Positions 44,761 to 53,960 of a stretch of 64,000 bases of DNA are shown in pieces. The notes under the pieces were generated by a model. It was not told the DNA's origin, did no database searches, and was given only the letters and a program-made list of their open reading frames with translations. This stretch comes from Paenibacillus sp. FSL H8-0079 (GTDB taxonomy: Bacteria; Bacillota; Bacilli; Paenibacillales; Paenibacillaceae). Location: the NCBI RefSeq assembly GCF_037991315.1, contig NZ_CP150300.1:2232001-2296000 (forward strand). Direction: 5' to 3'. Within the stretch, counting starts at the first letter, position 1, and the number at the start of each line of letters is the position of its first letter. The position numbers and the translations under genes were made by a program.

Positions 44761-44898
44761 CTACAAGTTGGCAATAATGATAAGAGCACCAATGATGATA
44801 ATCAAGCCGCCTACACTGGCTGCTGTCCATGCAATGGCTTTGCGATTCACTTCTTCTTTCTTTTGCTGTAATGCAGGTGGTTTACGTTTGGGAGCCAT
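44761..44898 (-). CDS. 45-residue membrane protein
   Basis: ATG 44898 follows AAGGAGG at a 7-base spacing. The peptide has a basic, Pro- and Gln-rich start (MAPKRKPPALQQKKEEVNRK) and one membrane helix (about 23-44, GGLIIIIGALIIIA). Stop TAG at 44761-44763. No family recognised. The strong ribosome site and clean membrane layout make it convincing. It is convergent with the L,D-transpeptidase. Confidence 0.7.
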   Translation of the reverse strand: MAPKRKPPALQQKKEEVNRKAIAWTAASVGGLIIIIGALIIIANL

Positions 44899-45152
44899 GA
44901 GTTATTCCTCCTTATTGGAATAGAACTGGTGTAGAGTAACCATGCTCTCATTGTAAAGAATTCAACTCGTCATTTCCAGTAGGCGAGTGGATTTCTTGTG
45001 AGCATTTTGCATTATTCGATTTGTGCTGTCTATGCGCAAACTACTTTCCTTTTTAATAAGAAACAGATAGACTTGTGTGTAGAGTGTTTTTTTACATATG
45101 AAAAGACGGCAAACGGCCTTTTGGCGTACCGGACCAGAACGGAGTGAGTGAT

Positions 45153-46250
45153 TTGTTATACAGAAGTCTTGCTAAACCTTTGTTGTTCAAAATGGACCCT
45201 GAACAGGCCCATCATCTGATTATTGGCGGCCTTAGTGGCGTGGGCAGTATCCGTCCGGTTCCTTCCGGATTGCGTGTGATGTACGGCGTTCGTGAAACGT
45301 CTGATCTGGCTGTTGACATGTTTGGTTGTCATTTCCCTACACCTGTCGGTCTGGCTGCGGGCCTGGACAAAAACGGACAGGCCGTAACGGGTTTTTCTTC
45401 CATCGGATTTGGATTCATGGAAGTGGGAACGGTGACGCCACTTGCACAGCCAGGTAACGATCAGCCACGGTTGTTCCGTTTACCTCCAGATGAGGCTTTG
45501 GTAAACCGGATGGGCTTCAACAATCTCGGTGCGGAAGCCATGGCTGGTGAGTTGGCGCGTCTACAGGATCGTCGCATTCCAGTAGCTGTTAACATCGGCA
45601 AAAATAAGGCAACGTCTAATGAAGAAGCTCACCTGGACTATTCGAAGTGCATTCAGGCGCTATACGATGTTGCTGACCTGTTTGTAGTTAATATCAGTTC
45701 ACCAAATACACCTGATTTGCGTAATCTGCAACATGGGAATGAATTGAAGGAACTGCTCGCTGCGGTCATGAACGAGATGAACGTGCAGCATGCACGAGCG
45801 GGTGGAGCGAGCAAATCCGTGTTGGTGAAGATCGCACCAGATGTGAATGATCAGGAACTTGAATATATGGTTCGCACGATTGCAGACAGTGGCGTTGCAG
45901 GCATTATTGCTACGAACACTACCATCAGTCGCGCAGGACTTTCCCACCAACATGCGAAGGAAACAGGTGGTCTGAGCGGTAAACCATTGCGTGACCGTTC
46001 AACGGAGATTATTCGCCAGATCTATCGCCAGACCGAAGGCAAACTTCCAATCATCGGTTCAGGTGGCATTTTCACAAGTGAGGATGCATATGAGAAAATT
46101 AAAGCCGGAGCAAGCCTGGTCGAAATATATACAGCATTGATCTATGAAGGACCTGAGGTGAATCGGCGTATTCATGCAGGATTGCGTGAGTTGCTGCGCA
46201 AAGACGGTTATCGTCATATCTCCGAAGCGGTTGGTGCGGAACATCGTTAA
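45153..46250 (+). CDS. pyrD: Dihydroorotate dehydrogenase (quinone), class 2
   Basis: 365 residues from TTG 45153, where GGAGTGAG is correctly placed and the N-terminus (LYRSLAKPLLFKMDPEQAHH) matches the membrane-binding helices of class 2 enzymes. The GTG at 45144 has no site. FMN and substrate motifs: VGLAAGLDKNGQ, FGFMEVGTVTPLAQPGN, NRMGFNN, and the catalytic Ser in VNISSPNTPDLRNLQ. It oxidises dihydroorotate to orotate and passes electrons to quinone in pyrimidine synthesis. It stands alone, away from a pyr operon. Confidence 0.94.
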   Translation: MLYRSLAKPLLFKMDPEQAHHLIIGGLSGVGSIRPVPSGLRVMYGVRETSDLAVDMFGCHFPTPVGLAAGLDKNGQAVTGFSSIGFGFMEVGTVTPLAQPGNDQPRLFRLPPDEALVNRMGFNNLGAEAMAGELARLQDRRIPVAVNIGKNKATSNEEAHLDYSKCIQALYDVADLFVVNISSPNTPDLRNLQHGNELKELLAAVMNEMNVQHARAGGASKSVLVKIAPDVNDQELEYMVRTIADSGVAGIIATNTTISRAGLSHQHAKETGGLSGKPLRDRSTEIIRQIYRQTEGKLPIIGSGGIFTSEDAYEKIKAGASLVEIYTALIYEGPEVNRRIHAGLRELLRKDGYRHISEAVGAEHR

Positions 46251-46384
46251 GAAAGAATGTGAATCCCCGGAGTGAAAATATAGAAGCATGGAAGAGCGTA
46301 AAATGGTTCGGGACTCTTCCCCCCACCAAACATCATGTATAATGGAATAGAACAGGGGACGCTATAGAGACAGGAGGCATAAGC

Positions 46385-47200
46385 ATGGACGGTAGAGACT
46401 GGGGTACATTTTTACTTCCTTATGAACAAGCGGTAGAGGAATTGAAAGTCAAGTTTAAGACAATGCGGGCGGAACTGAAGAAACGGGAAGAGTATGCCCC
46501 GATTGAATTCGTTACCGGTCGTGTCAAAAAAATATCCAGTATTCTGGAGAAATCCAGACGACTGAATGTGTCGCTTGATGACGTGGAAACAGGCATTGAG
46601 GATATTGCAGGTATCCGCATTATGTGCCAGTTCGTGGATGATATCCGTCGGGTTGCCGAGTATATTCGAGGCCGTAAGGATCTCACGGTACTCATTGAGA
46701 AAGATTACATTACGAATTTCAAAGAGAGCGGCTATCGCAGCTTTCATATGATTATTGAGTATCCCGTTCAGACGGCTCTGGGACAAAAGAAAGTATTGGC
46801 CGAGATACAGATCCGGACGCTTGCCATGAACTTCTGGGCTACCATTGAACATTCGCTGAGTTACAAGTTTCGGGAAGGGTTACCTGATGAGATGAGAACC
46901 AGGCTGAAAAAAACGGCTGAGGCCGCGTTTATACTGGATAATGAGATGTCTGCGATTCGTCTGCAAATTCTGGAGGCACAGAAGGCCTTTGAAGATGATT
47001 CGAATATCGTGTCAAGAACATTGAATATCATTCATCAACTGTACTTCTACCATCTTGTCAGTGAAGCGATTGAAGCACAGAAGCGCTTTAACGATTACTG
47101 GGAACGACATGATATGGAAGGACTCAAAGACTTGCTGGATGATGTGAAAGAACTTCTGAACAACGCCAGAAAGGGCGAAAATCCGGATGAGCAGCTATGA
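46385..47200 (+). CDS. sasB: Small alarmone synthetase SasB (RelQ/YjbM type)
   Basis: 271 residues. The single (p)ppGpp synthetase domain includes APIEFVTGRVKKISSILEKSRR, EDIAGIRIMCQFVDD, ESGYRSFHMIIEYP and EIQIRTLAMNFWATIEHSL, all close to B. subtilis YjbM. No hydrolase, TGS or ACT domain. The final helix continues into a C-terminal extension of about 60 residues beyond the usual 211, probably helical. It makes pppGpp and ppGpp under envelope or starvation stress. AGGAGG precedes the ATG. Its 3' end overlaps the DUF309 gene by 14 bases. Confidence 0.94.
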   Translation: MDGRDWGTFLLPYEQAVEELKVKFKTMRAELKKREEYAPIEFVTGRVKKISSILEKSRRLNVSLDDVETGIEDIAGIRIMCQFVDDIRRVAEYIRGRKDLTVLIEKDYITNFKESGYRSFHMIIEYPVQTALGQKKVLAEIQIRTLAMNFWATIEHSLSYKFREGLPDEMRTRLKKTAEAAFILDNEMSAIRLQILEAQKAFEDDSNIVSRTLNIIHQLYFYHLVSEAIEAQKRFNDYWERHDMEGLKDLLDDVKELLNNARKGENPDEQL

Positions 47201-47669
47201 GCCACTGTACATTGACTATTTAATCTACTTCAATCGGGATCAGGATTATTTTGAGTGCCATGAGGTGCTGGAAGAATTGTGGCTTGAGCGGGACCGGGAT
47301 TCTCTGTATAAAGGATTGTTACAAATTGCGGTTGGTTTGTACCACTTTAGAAATGGCAATCTACGCGGAGGCATCATGATGTTACAGAGTTCAGTTGATC
47401 TTCTGGAACCTTATCCAGATACGACTCTGGGCATTGACCTTGGGATGTTGGTACAGGAAGTAGAGGGAATCGTGAAGCAACTGTCTGAACCCGACGCTCA
47501 GTCTGTGACTTACAGGGATTTGTCTATACGTATTGTTGATGAGGCACTGGAACAGGAGATACTTAGGAGATCGCTTGAACTGAAGCCTAATATTCCGCAA
47601 CGTCGGAGTCCGACTAGAGGACGAATATACGAAGAGAAGATGAAGGCGATGGATCAGCGTAAGAGTTGA
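47187..47669 (+). CDS. DUF309 family protein
   Basis: 160 residues. The DUF309 domain signature DYFECHEVLEELWLERDRD (about 19-37) is followed by YKGLLQIAVGLYHFRNGNLRGG. The His and Glu cluster suggests a metal site, but no activity is established for the family. The ATG lies within the end of sasB (14-base overlap), so the pair is co-translated. A terminator follows 60 bases later. Confidence 0.88.
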   Translation: MSSYEPLYIDYLIYFNRDQDYFECHEVLEELWLERDRDSLYKGLLQIAVGLYHFRNGNLRGGIMMLQSSVDLLEPYPDTTLGIDLGMLVQEVEGIVKQLSEPDAQSVTYRDLSIRIVDEALEQEILRRSLELKPNIPQRRSPTRGRIYEEKMKAMDQRKS

Positions 47670-47729
47670 ATCGTTATCAGTGTTAGTATTCAAATGAGCA
47701 TCCCATGGATATGAAGTTCCATGTATATG

Positions 47730-47775
47730 AAACACCCCGACGATTCCTGTAAAGGAAAAGGTCGGGGTGTTTTTG
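47730..47775. terminator. Bidirectional terminator
   Basis: AAACACCCCGAC and GTCGGGGTGTTT form a perfect 12-bp stem followed by T on the plus strand. Confidence 0.9.
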
Positions 47776-47799
47776 ATTGTTGCGTCATAATTCTATCCG

Positions 47800-48348
47800 T
47801 TAGCTTGCCGAAGGAGTGGCACTGCCTTTATATTTTTGGAAGAATTGTTTGTAATCATCCAGCGTATAGCCTTGGTCACTGCCATTCTCTTGCAGTCCGC
47901 CAACCATACGGTCTTTCTCGACACCAGCCTCATAATAGACGAGTGTAGGCGTGAACTCGATGTTGTAATCGGTCCATCCCGCTTCGAATTCACGCAGGTT
48001 GAATTGCGGAAGTTCGATACCTTCACTGTCAACCAGTGGCATCAACTGAGGAGTTGTGGCACGGCAGTGTGAGCAGTCGGAAGCGAAGAAATAAACAAAG
48101 AAGCTATCTTTGTTATCAATTTTGGCTTTGAGATCAGTTGGTACAATAATTTGTTGATAGTTTGAATCATTAAGCAGCTCCCGTGTAGCTGGATTGAGCT
48201 TGGAAGCAGCGATGCCATAAGCATTTTCCACCGAATCCATCTGTTTCTTGGATTGCTGGTCTACGACAACCAGTGCTGCAATCATAATAATTAAAATACC
48301 CAGGAAAATCAGGATCGCAGCACTTTTCTTTTTCTTCTTGGATTTCAT
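47800..48348 (-). CDS. Membrane-anchored thioredoxin-fold protein
   Basis: 182 residues from ATG 48348 (GGGGGAT upstream). A poly-Lys start then the anchor AAILIFLGILIIMIAALVVV. The outer domain has an active site FFASDCSHCRATTPQL (CxxC, about 99-102) and EFTPTLVYYEAG with the cis-Pro. It resembles BdbA/thioredoxin-like exported redox proteins. Partner unknown. Its 3' end faces the DUF309 gene across a terminator. Confidence 0.85.
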   Translation of the reverse strand: MKSKKKKKSAAILIFLGILIIMIAALVVVDQQSKKQMDSVENAYGIAASKLNPATRELLNDSNYQQIIVPTDLKAKIDNKDSFFVYFFASDCSHCRATTPQLMPLVDSEGIELPQFNLREFEAGWTDYNIEFTPTLVYYEAGVEKDRMVGGLQENGSDQGYTLDDYKQFFQKYKGSATPSAS

Positions 48349-48569
48349 TGGACATCCCCCATCGATCATATCGAAATATAGTTTTGGCAAAAATAGAGTT
48401 TGGGATAATATGCATAAACACCCGAATTTTTGCTCAGGAATCAATCTACTTGCCATTATACTACATTACACGCTGTAGTGGAATAGATACGATATGATAG
48501 GAAAGCAAAGCTTGGATATGATAAAATAAAATGATAATGCAATCTTACCAAGACAGGATGAGTGGGAAT

Positions 48570-50267
48570 ATGGGTGTAAAGCTACCTTTGATATTTGCCG
48601 AGCGAATGAAAAGTTTGCTGGGCGATGAGTTTGAACAATTTATGAAATCTTATGATCAGTCTCCACATGCGGGGCTGAGAGTGAATACGCTGAAGATATC
48701 GATGGAACAATTCGAAGAGATTGCTCCATTTGATCTAAGATCTATTCCGTGGTGTGAGACAGGGTTCTATGTACCTCATGGTGTTAAACCGGGTCTGCAC
48801 CCTTATTATCATGCAGGTCTGTACTATATTCAGGAACCAAGTGCTATGGCTCCAGTTGAATTATTGCAGGTGGAACCTGGAGATCGCGTGCTTGATCTGT
48901 GTGCTGCTCCAGGAGGGAAAACGACACAGATTGCAGCAAAGCTGCAAGGCAAGGGCGTGCTTGTCACGAACGATATCCATGCCGAACGTACGAAAGCGCT
49001 GGCCAAGAACGTGGAATTGTACGGTGTGCGGAACGCCGTTGTGTTGAATGAGTCGCCCGAGCGGATCGCAAATGCATTCCCTCATTATTTTGACAAAGTA
49101 TTAATTGATGCGCCTTGTTCAGGTGAAGGTATGTTCCGTAAAGATGAGGACATGGTGAAATCGTGGGAACATCATTCGGTGGAAAAATGTGTGCTCATGC
49201 AGCGGGATATTCTGGAGACTGCGGCACGGCTGCTGGCCCCTGGAGGCACGATTGTATATTCAACATGTACTTTTGCGCCGGAGGAAAATGAAGCGATGAT
49301 TGCGGAGTTCCTGAATGTAAACCGTGATTTCATTGTCATGGACATTCCTGAAGAGACAGGATTTGCTCCAGGACGTCCGGAATGGGTACGTCAGATGATG
49401 CCAGAGAAGGCAGAAGAGACGGAAGCTGTACTGGATCAAACGCGTGGCACCGCAAGATTGTGGCCTCACCTTTTGGAAGGAGAGGGGCATTACGTCGCTG
49501 TATTGCAGCATCGTGCAGGGCAAGGATTGGAAACAGATCAATCTGGAGTAGTTAAAGAAGGAGCAATGGAGTATGGACAGGTCGTGGATGTGTCCAGGAT
49601 TGAAGTAGAGGGGAACAAGGATCACTCTATTGCTGCTTCTTCAATTGCTATGACCAAGGCTGATCGTAAAAAGGAACGTTTGTTGCGAATCGAATCCCGA
49701 GAGTCCCATGACAGACAGGCTGGTGGTGGCAAGAATTCGGGCAGACAGGGCAAAAAAGGTAAAGATTACGGTGGACGTAAAGCGGAACGGGGGCAGGGAC
49801 GCGGAGTCGATCAGGCGAGTATTGACCCGGTTGCAATCTACACTCAGTTTATGAAAGAACAATTGGAGATTGAGTTAACTGGAGAAACGGTATGTTATGG
49901 AGATCGGGTGTATCAATCATCGGTTGGTGCGACTCGGTTGGAGGGACTGAAAGTCATTCGTCCAGGTTGGTTTATGGGCACGATTAAGAATGGCCGATTT
50001 GTTCCGTCCCACCCGCTTGCGTGTGCTTTGAATGCATCTGAAGCACGGCGTAGCGTAAATCTGTCATCCGCTGATGGCGAAGCCGTGAGGTACCTTAAGG
50101 GTGAAACGTTGAATATTGAAGAAGAACGAGTGGTGCTCAAGGCGGATACGGTTGCCAAAGGGTACGTTCTTGTATGTGTAGATGGTTATGCTGCTGGCTG
50201 GGGAAAATGGCTGGATGGTGTGCTGAAGAATGAATATCCGGCAGGCTGGAGGTGGACATCGGTATGA
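48570..50267 (+). CDS. RsmF-like rRNA cytosine-C5 methyltransferase
   Basis: About 565 residues. NOL1/NOP2/Sun methyltransferase domain: the SAM motif VLDLCAAPGGKTTQ, motif IV IDAPCSGEGMFRKD (Cys), and STCTFAPEENE (catalytic Cys). A Gly-, Lys- and Arg-rich linker (about 370-400) leads to a C-terminal RNA-binding domain like that of YebU/RsmF. The start MGVKLPLIF agrees with other family starts; the frame opens at 48531. The 3' end overlaps rsuA by 4 bases (ATGA). Confidence 0.88.
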   Translation: MGVKLPLIFAERMKSLLGDEFEQFMKSYDQSPHAGLRVNTLKISMEQFEEIAPFDLRSIPWCETGFYVPHGVKPGLHPYYHAGLYYIQEPSAMAPVELLQVEPGDRVLDLCAAPGGKTTQIAAKLQGKGVLVTNDIHAERTKALAKNVELYGVRNAVVLNESPERIANAFPHYFDKVLIDAPCSGEGMFRKDEDMVKSWEHHSVEKCVLMQRDILETAARLLAPGGTIVYSTCTFAPEENEAMIAEFLNVNRDFIVMDIPEETGFAPGRPEWVRQMMPEKAEETEAVLDQTRGTARLWPHLLEGEGHYVAVLQHRAGQGLETDQSGVVKEGAMEYGQVVDVSRIEVEGNKDHSIAASSIAMTKADRKKERLLRIESRESHDRQAGGGKNSGRQGKKGKDYGGRKAERGQGRGVDQASIDPVAIYTQFMKEQLEIELTGETVCYGDRVYQSSVGATRLEGLKVIRPGWFMGTIKNGRFVPSHPLACALNASEARRSVNLSSADGEAVRYLKGETLNIEEERVVLKADTVAKGYVLVCVDGYAAGWGKWLDGVLKNEYPAGWRWTSV

Positions 50268-51010
50268 GTGGAAAAGGCAAACAAACGCTTCGTTTAGATA
50301 AGATATTGAGTCATATGGGTGTGGGAACACGGAGTGAACTTAAAAAGATGGTGAAGCAAGGCAGAATCCATGTGGACGGCAAAGCAGTGAAAGACAGCGG
50401 TGTACAGGTGAATCCGGAGGTTAACGTCATTGAAGCGGATGGGGAGCGGATTGTGTATCGGGAGATGATCTATCTGATGCTGCATAAACCTCCAGGTGTC
50501 GTTTCTGCTACCGAGGATAACAGAGATAAGACCGTGCTGGATCTACTGCGCAAAGAGGATCGGGTCTTCAATCCGTTTCCTGTGGGACGACTGGATAAGG
50601 ATACGGAAGGACTACTCATTCTCACGAATGATGGTCCCCTTGCCCATGATCTGTTATCTCCACGCAAGCATGTGCCTAAAACCTATGAAGCTCGTGTACT
50701 GGGTAACGTAGATGAGGATGATGTACTACGTTTCAAAGCTGGGATACAGCTGGATGACGGATACGAGACATTACCTGCCGAACTGACTATACTCGGTCAG
50801 GAAGAAACGGAAGAAGGCACGATCTCGTCGATCTCACTCATTATTCACGAAGGGAAGTTTCATCAGGTGAAGCGTATGTTTCAGGCAGTAGGCAAGCGAG
50901 TGATCTATCTGAAACGGGTAGCCATGGGTGATCTGGAACTGGCTTCGGATCTTGCGATCGGAAGCTATCGTGAACTAACCGTAGATGAGTTGAGCCTTCT
51001 GCGGAAGTAA
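50264..51010 (+). CDS. 16S rRNA pseudouridine synthase, RsuA family
   Basis: 248 residues. S4-like RNA-binding domain at the start (RLDKILSHMGVGTRSELKKMV), then the synthase domain with the catalytic Asp in VGRLDKDTEGLLILTNDG (about 101-118) and IHEGKFHQVKRMF. GGAGGTGG precedes ATG 50264. It forms pseudouridine in small-subunit rRNA or related targets. Translationally coupled to the methyltransferase gene before it. Confidence 0.92.
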   Translation: MSGKGKQTLRLDKILSHMGVGTRSELKKMVKQGRIHVDGKAVKDSGVQVNPEVNVIEADGERIVYREMIYLMLHKPPGVVSATEDNRDKTVLDLLRKEDRVFNPFPVGRLDKDTEGLLILTNDGPLAHDLLSPRKHVPKTYEARVLGNVDEDDVLRFKAGIQLDDGYETLPAELTILGQEETEEGTISSISLIIHEGKFHQVKRMFQAVGKRVIYLKRVAMGDLELASDLAIGSYRELTVDELSLLRK

Positions 51011-51056
51011 GGATTTGGTTGGGTGCGATTACTACAGAAATGAGGATGAAGCTGAA

Positions 51057-51860
51057 ATGACCTATAAATTAATTGCGCTTGATGTAGATGGAACACTACT
51101 GAATGATCATCATGAACTTACCGAATGGACTCAGGAGACCTTGATCCGTGCTTCCCGTCAGGGAGCAGAGATCGTTCTGTGTTCAGGCAGAGGTCCTGCG
51201 AACACGATTCCTTTTATGGAGCAGATGGGACTGGATGGATATGTGATTACACATAATGGTGCCGTAACGGCACAAGTGGATACCCGTGAGGTGGTTCATC
51301 ATTTTGCATTAGATGGACAAGGACTGGAGCCGATCATCGATTACTGTCGGACCAATGGCGTGCATTTTGATATCAATACGGCTTTTGGTCTGTATGTGGA
51401 TCAACCGGAAGGTTTGGGGTTGCAGGTGCGTGAGATGTACTACAACTTTTTGGCGGAGCCACTGAAGCTACCCAAGTGGGTTGACATGACAGAGCCACTG
51501 GCCAAATTCACTGCATTTGGTCCGATTGAACAGATGGATGCAGTACTGCAAGAGTGGTCTACCTGGAATCTGCCTTATTATATGACGCGGAGTGGTGACT
51601 TTTTTATTGATCTGATGCATCCTGAAGCGTCCAAAGGCGCTGCGCTCAAACGGCTTGCCGAATCCAAGGGAATCTTGCCTTCGGAGATCATGGCGATTGG
51701 CAACTACTTCAATGATATTACGATGCTGACTTTTGCTGGTAAAGGCATCGCTATGGATAACTCACCGGATGAGGTGAAAGCTGCTGCGGACGAGGTGACA
51801 CTCTCCAATAACGAGCAGGGTGTGGCACACGCAATCCAAAAGTATGTGTTATCCGTCTAA
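51057..51860 (+). CDS. HAD family phosphatase, Cof type
   Basis: 267 residues from ATG 51057. HAD motifs: LIALDVDGTLLND (nucleophile and acid Asp), SGRG (motif II region) and AIGNYFNDITML (motif IV). It has the C2B cap of Cof/YidA-like enzymes that dephosphorylate sugar phosphates or FMN-like compounds. The GNYFND motif replaces the common GDxxND (Asn-Tyr-Phe-Asn-Asp), so one acidic residue is lost, which may alter activity. Confidence 0.86.
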   Translation: MTYKLIALDVDGTLLNDHHELTEWTQETLIRASRQGAEIVLCSGRGPANTIPFMEQMGLDGYVITHNGAVTAQVDTREVVHHFALDGQGLEPIIDYCRTNGVHFDINTAFGLYVDQPEGLGLQVREMYYNFLAEPLKLPKWVDMTEPLAKFTAFGPIEQMDAVLQEWSTWNLPYYMTRSGDFFIDLMHPEASKGAALKRLAESKGILPSEIMAIGNYFNDITMLTFAGKGIAMDNSPDEVKAAADEVTLSNNEQGVAHAIQKYVLSV

Positions 51861-51957
51861 CCTTACATCTTATATTTGAAATGCACGCTTCCCTCATAAT
51901 CTACCGTCCTCAGGGGTATCCTAAGAGAATAACGTTAGGAATGGAGGAGGACAGGTA

Positions 51958-52998
51958 ATGAAACATGATGTGGAATTGGTTACTGACCTGCGTACATCAG
52001 GTGGAGAAGTGCAGGATGTGATGGTCAATGGTCAATATGCAGGCTCACTGTTCCTTGTATATAGAGAAGGAGATCGCTTATCTGGTAGTCTTCAGATCGA
52101 GCAGCAGTCTCTGCCAGATAATACAGAAGAACGTATCGTGGAAAAAGTGCATGCCTATGTCCGTTCTCTTGCAGATGCTTTGGAAGCTGCATATTATGAA
52201 GTGCTGGTCAGTTGTGGTTCACTACATTCGGTTCTGCACAAGCCTGAGTCAGAGACCGCATGGTCATCCGAAGACATGGTTCATGACGAGGAACGTTATG
52301 ACGATATAGACAGCAGTGAGGTTAAGGTAATCCCTGGTTCACAAGCCGAATCGTTTACATATGAAGATCGGGATCATGTTCTGGAGATGGAAATGGTAAG
52401 TGCCGGACGAAGCATATCAACGTATATATTCAATGATGTGGATGGGCAGGAACTTGCGGAAGCTTCCTTAAAACAATATGGTGCCGATGCGCAAGGTGAA
52501 ATACACTGGTATGACGAGCCCGAAGAGAATCAATTGGAAGCCGCGGCAGAGTTGCTGGTCAGAGAACTGGATGAGGATATCATCGATACGATTACGATCC
52601 GCATGTGGCATCAGGGCAACGAACTCGAGGCGTTAGAGTGGATACATCGCGATTTCTCCGAGGAGTTTGAGGATACGAATGAATCGGACCTGAATGAGTT
52701 GGAAGCTGCCGAAGAAGCATGTTATGTCATGCTGAAACGTAAGGATCGGGAGTTCCGGGTATATGAGCTGTTTCTTCAGGAGCGTGGTGGATTGCCTGTG
52801 GGAACAGCAACCATAGACACTTCTCATTCTGATCTGACGGGATACATCGATTACGAGGTTCCCGGAACCAGTGTGCAGCGAAAGAGCCTGGTCGAAGTGC
52901 TGATGCAGGAGTTGGATAAGGAAATGGAGTTTGATACGCTACACCTTACGATGTTATATCGAAATCAGATTATTGATGAAGCCAGAATAGATGGGTAA
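51958..52998 (+). CDS. Acidic protein with three tandem copies of an unknown domain
   Basis: 346 residues, strongly acidic. Three related units of about 85 residues can be aligned: about 6-92, 125-215 and 258-342. Each has a beta-start, a Gly turn, an acidic strand and a long helix with (A/L)xEL(D)xx then a final strand such as DTLHLTMLYRNQ. Conservation is weak between copies. No known family, no signal peptide. AGGAGGACAGG precedes the ATG. Followed by a strong terminator. Confidence 0.7.
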   Translation: MKHDVELVTDLRTSGGEVQDVMVNGQYAGSLFLVYREGDRLSGSLQIEQQSLPDNTEERIVEKVHAYVRSLADALEAAYYEVLVSCGSLHSVLHKPESETAWSSEDMVHDEERYDDIDSSEVKVIPGSQAESFTYEDRDHVLEMEMVSAGRSISTYIFNDVDGQELAEASLKQYGADAQGEIHWYDEPEENQLEAAAELLVRELDEDIIDTITIRMWHQGNELEALEWIHRDFSEEFEDTNESDLNELEAAEEACYVMLKRKDREFRVYELFLQERGGLPVGTATIDTSHSDLTGYIDYEVPGTSVQRKSLVEVLMQELDKEMEFDTLHLTMLYRNQIIDEARIDG

Positions 52999-53025
52999 AA
53001 GGCAGTTGCCTTTTACCTTTTTTTG
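52994..53025 (+). terminator. Intrinsic terminator of the triplicated-domain gene
   Basis: GGTAAAAGGCA and TGCCTTTTACC form an 11-bp stem with loop GT and seven T. Confidence 0.9.
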
Positions 53026-53104
53026 TTTTCATTTTGACGAAAAATTCATTTCCCGTTATAGTACCATTAGTTTAATAGAGATCAGGAAGCGGAGGAGAAC
53101 AATC

Positions 53105-53653
53105 ATGCACTCATTTAGGATTAGTAGCGAATATATTAACGATGGTTTTCATGCTGTTCAGGCGAAGCCTGAAGATACGGAGGATGTGATCTCGCTGCTG
53201 GTGGAGACGGCCGAATGGCTACAGAGCCAAGGGTCTTCGCAGTGGAACGGCTTGCTTAAAGGAGAAGATTCACATGATACGGCAGGGGCAATTCGGCGTG
53301 GGGATGTGTTTATTTTCAAAAAAGGAGCGGACGTAGCGGGCATGGTCATCCTTATGGTTCAGCCAAGCCCGTGGGATGTTCAACTCTGGGGTTCAAAAGC
53401 TCACACGGAGGATGGCGTAATCTATCTGCATCGACTGGCGATTCGAAGAAAATATGCTCAGGGCGGTCTGGGGCGATCGATATTGCAATGGTCCAGTAGC
53501 GGCATACAGTTTGAAGGCAAACATACGGTCCGCTTGGACTGCGGAGCGAGCAACGCGACGTTGAACGCCTTTTATGCGCGGAACGGTTATACTTTTTTGG
53601 GAGAGACCGATGGTTTCAGCACATATGAGAAGCCAGTAGAGATGTTAAGGTGA
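53105..53653 (+). CDS. GNAT family acetyltransferase
   Basis: 182 residues from ATG 53105 (GGAGGAGAA). The acetyl-CoA segment is IYLHRLAIRRKYAQGGLGRSILQW (about 111-134) and the C-terminal strand ends NAFYARNGYTFLG. The N-terminal GDVFIFKKGADVAGMVIL is the central sheet. Substrate unknown. The long upstream part of the frame is untranslated. Confidence 0.87.
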   Translation: MHSFRISSEYINDGFHAVQAKPEDTEDVISLLVETAEWLQSQGSSQWNGLLKGEDSHDTAGAIRRGDVFIFKKGADVAGMVILMVQPSPWDVQLWGSKAHTEDGVIYLHRLAIRRKYAQGGLGRSILQWSSSGIQFEGKHTVRLDCGASNATLNAFYARNGYTFLGETDGFSTYEKPVEMLR

Positions 53654-53960
53654 AATGCTGGCTATGGTTATCCGATGATTTACGTTCAGACAACCGTGAG
53701 ATTGACGGAGGGATCGCGGCTTTTACTTCTGAGGGGCACTATTCGTGAATATGTTGTATATACGACTTGGATGTTCCGGCTTCCCTATGTCATAATGGAG
53801 AATAGAGTAGTACTCAGACAAAATAAAGGGATGAGCATTGGATAGAGGATAGTCCAATTGAGAGGGATTCTCATTTTAGATCTTTACTGAACATATGTTC
53901 TGATATATCATGGATGTAGATGCATTGAAAGAACGTAAGCTAGAAAGGGGGAAACTAACG
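53654..53960. other. Non-coding gap between the GNAT and glycosyltransferase genes
   Basis: About 300 bases with no reading frame supported by a ribosome site. A weak TTGGAT and CATAAT pair near 53767-53796 could be the downstream promoter. No terminator hairpin with a T run was seen. Confidence 0.4.

Noticed and set aside
45090..45130. Terminator AAAAGACGGCAAACGGCCTTTT before pyrD
   Set aside because: Short imperfect stem with mismatches and too few T residues to be convincing.
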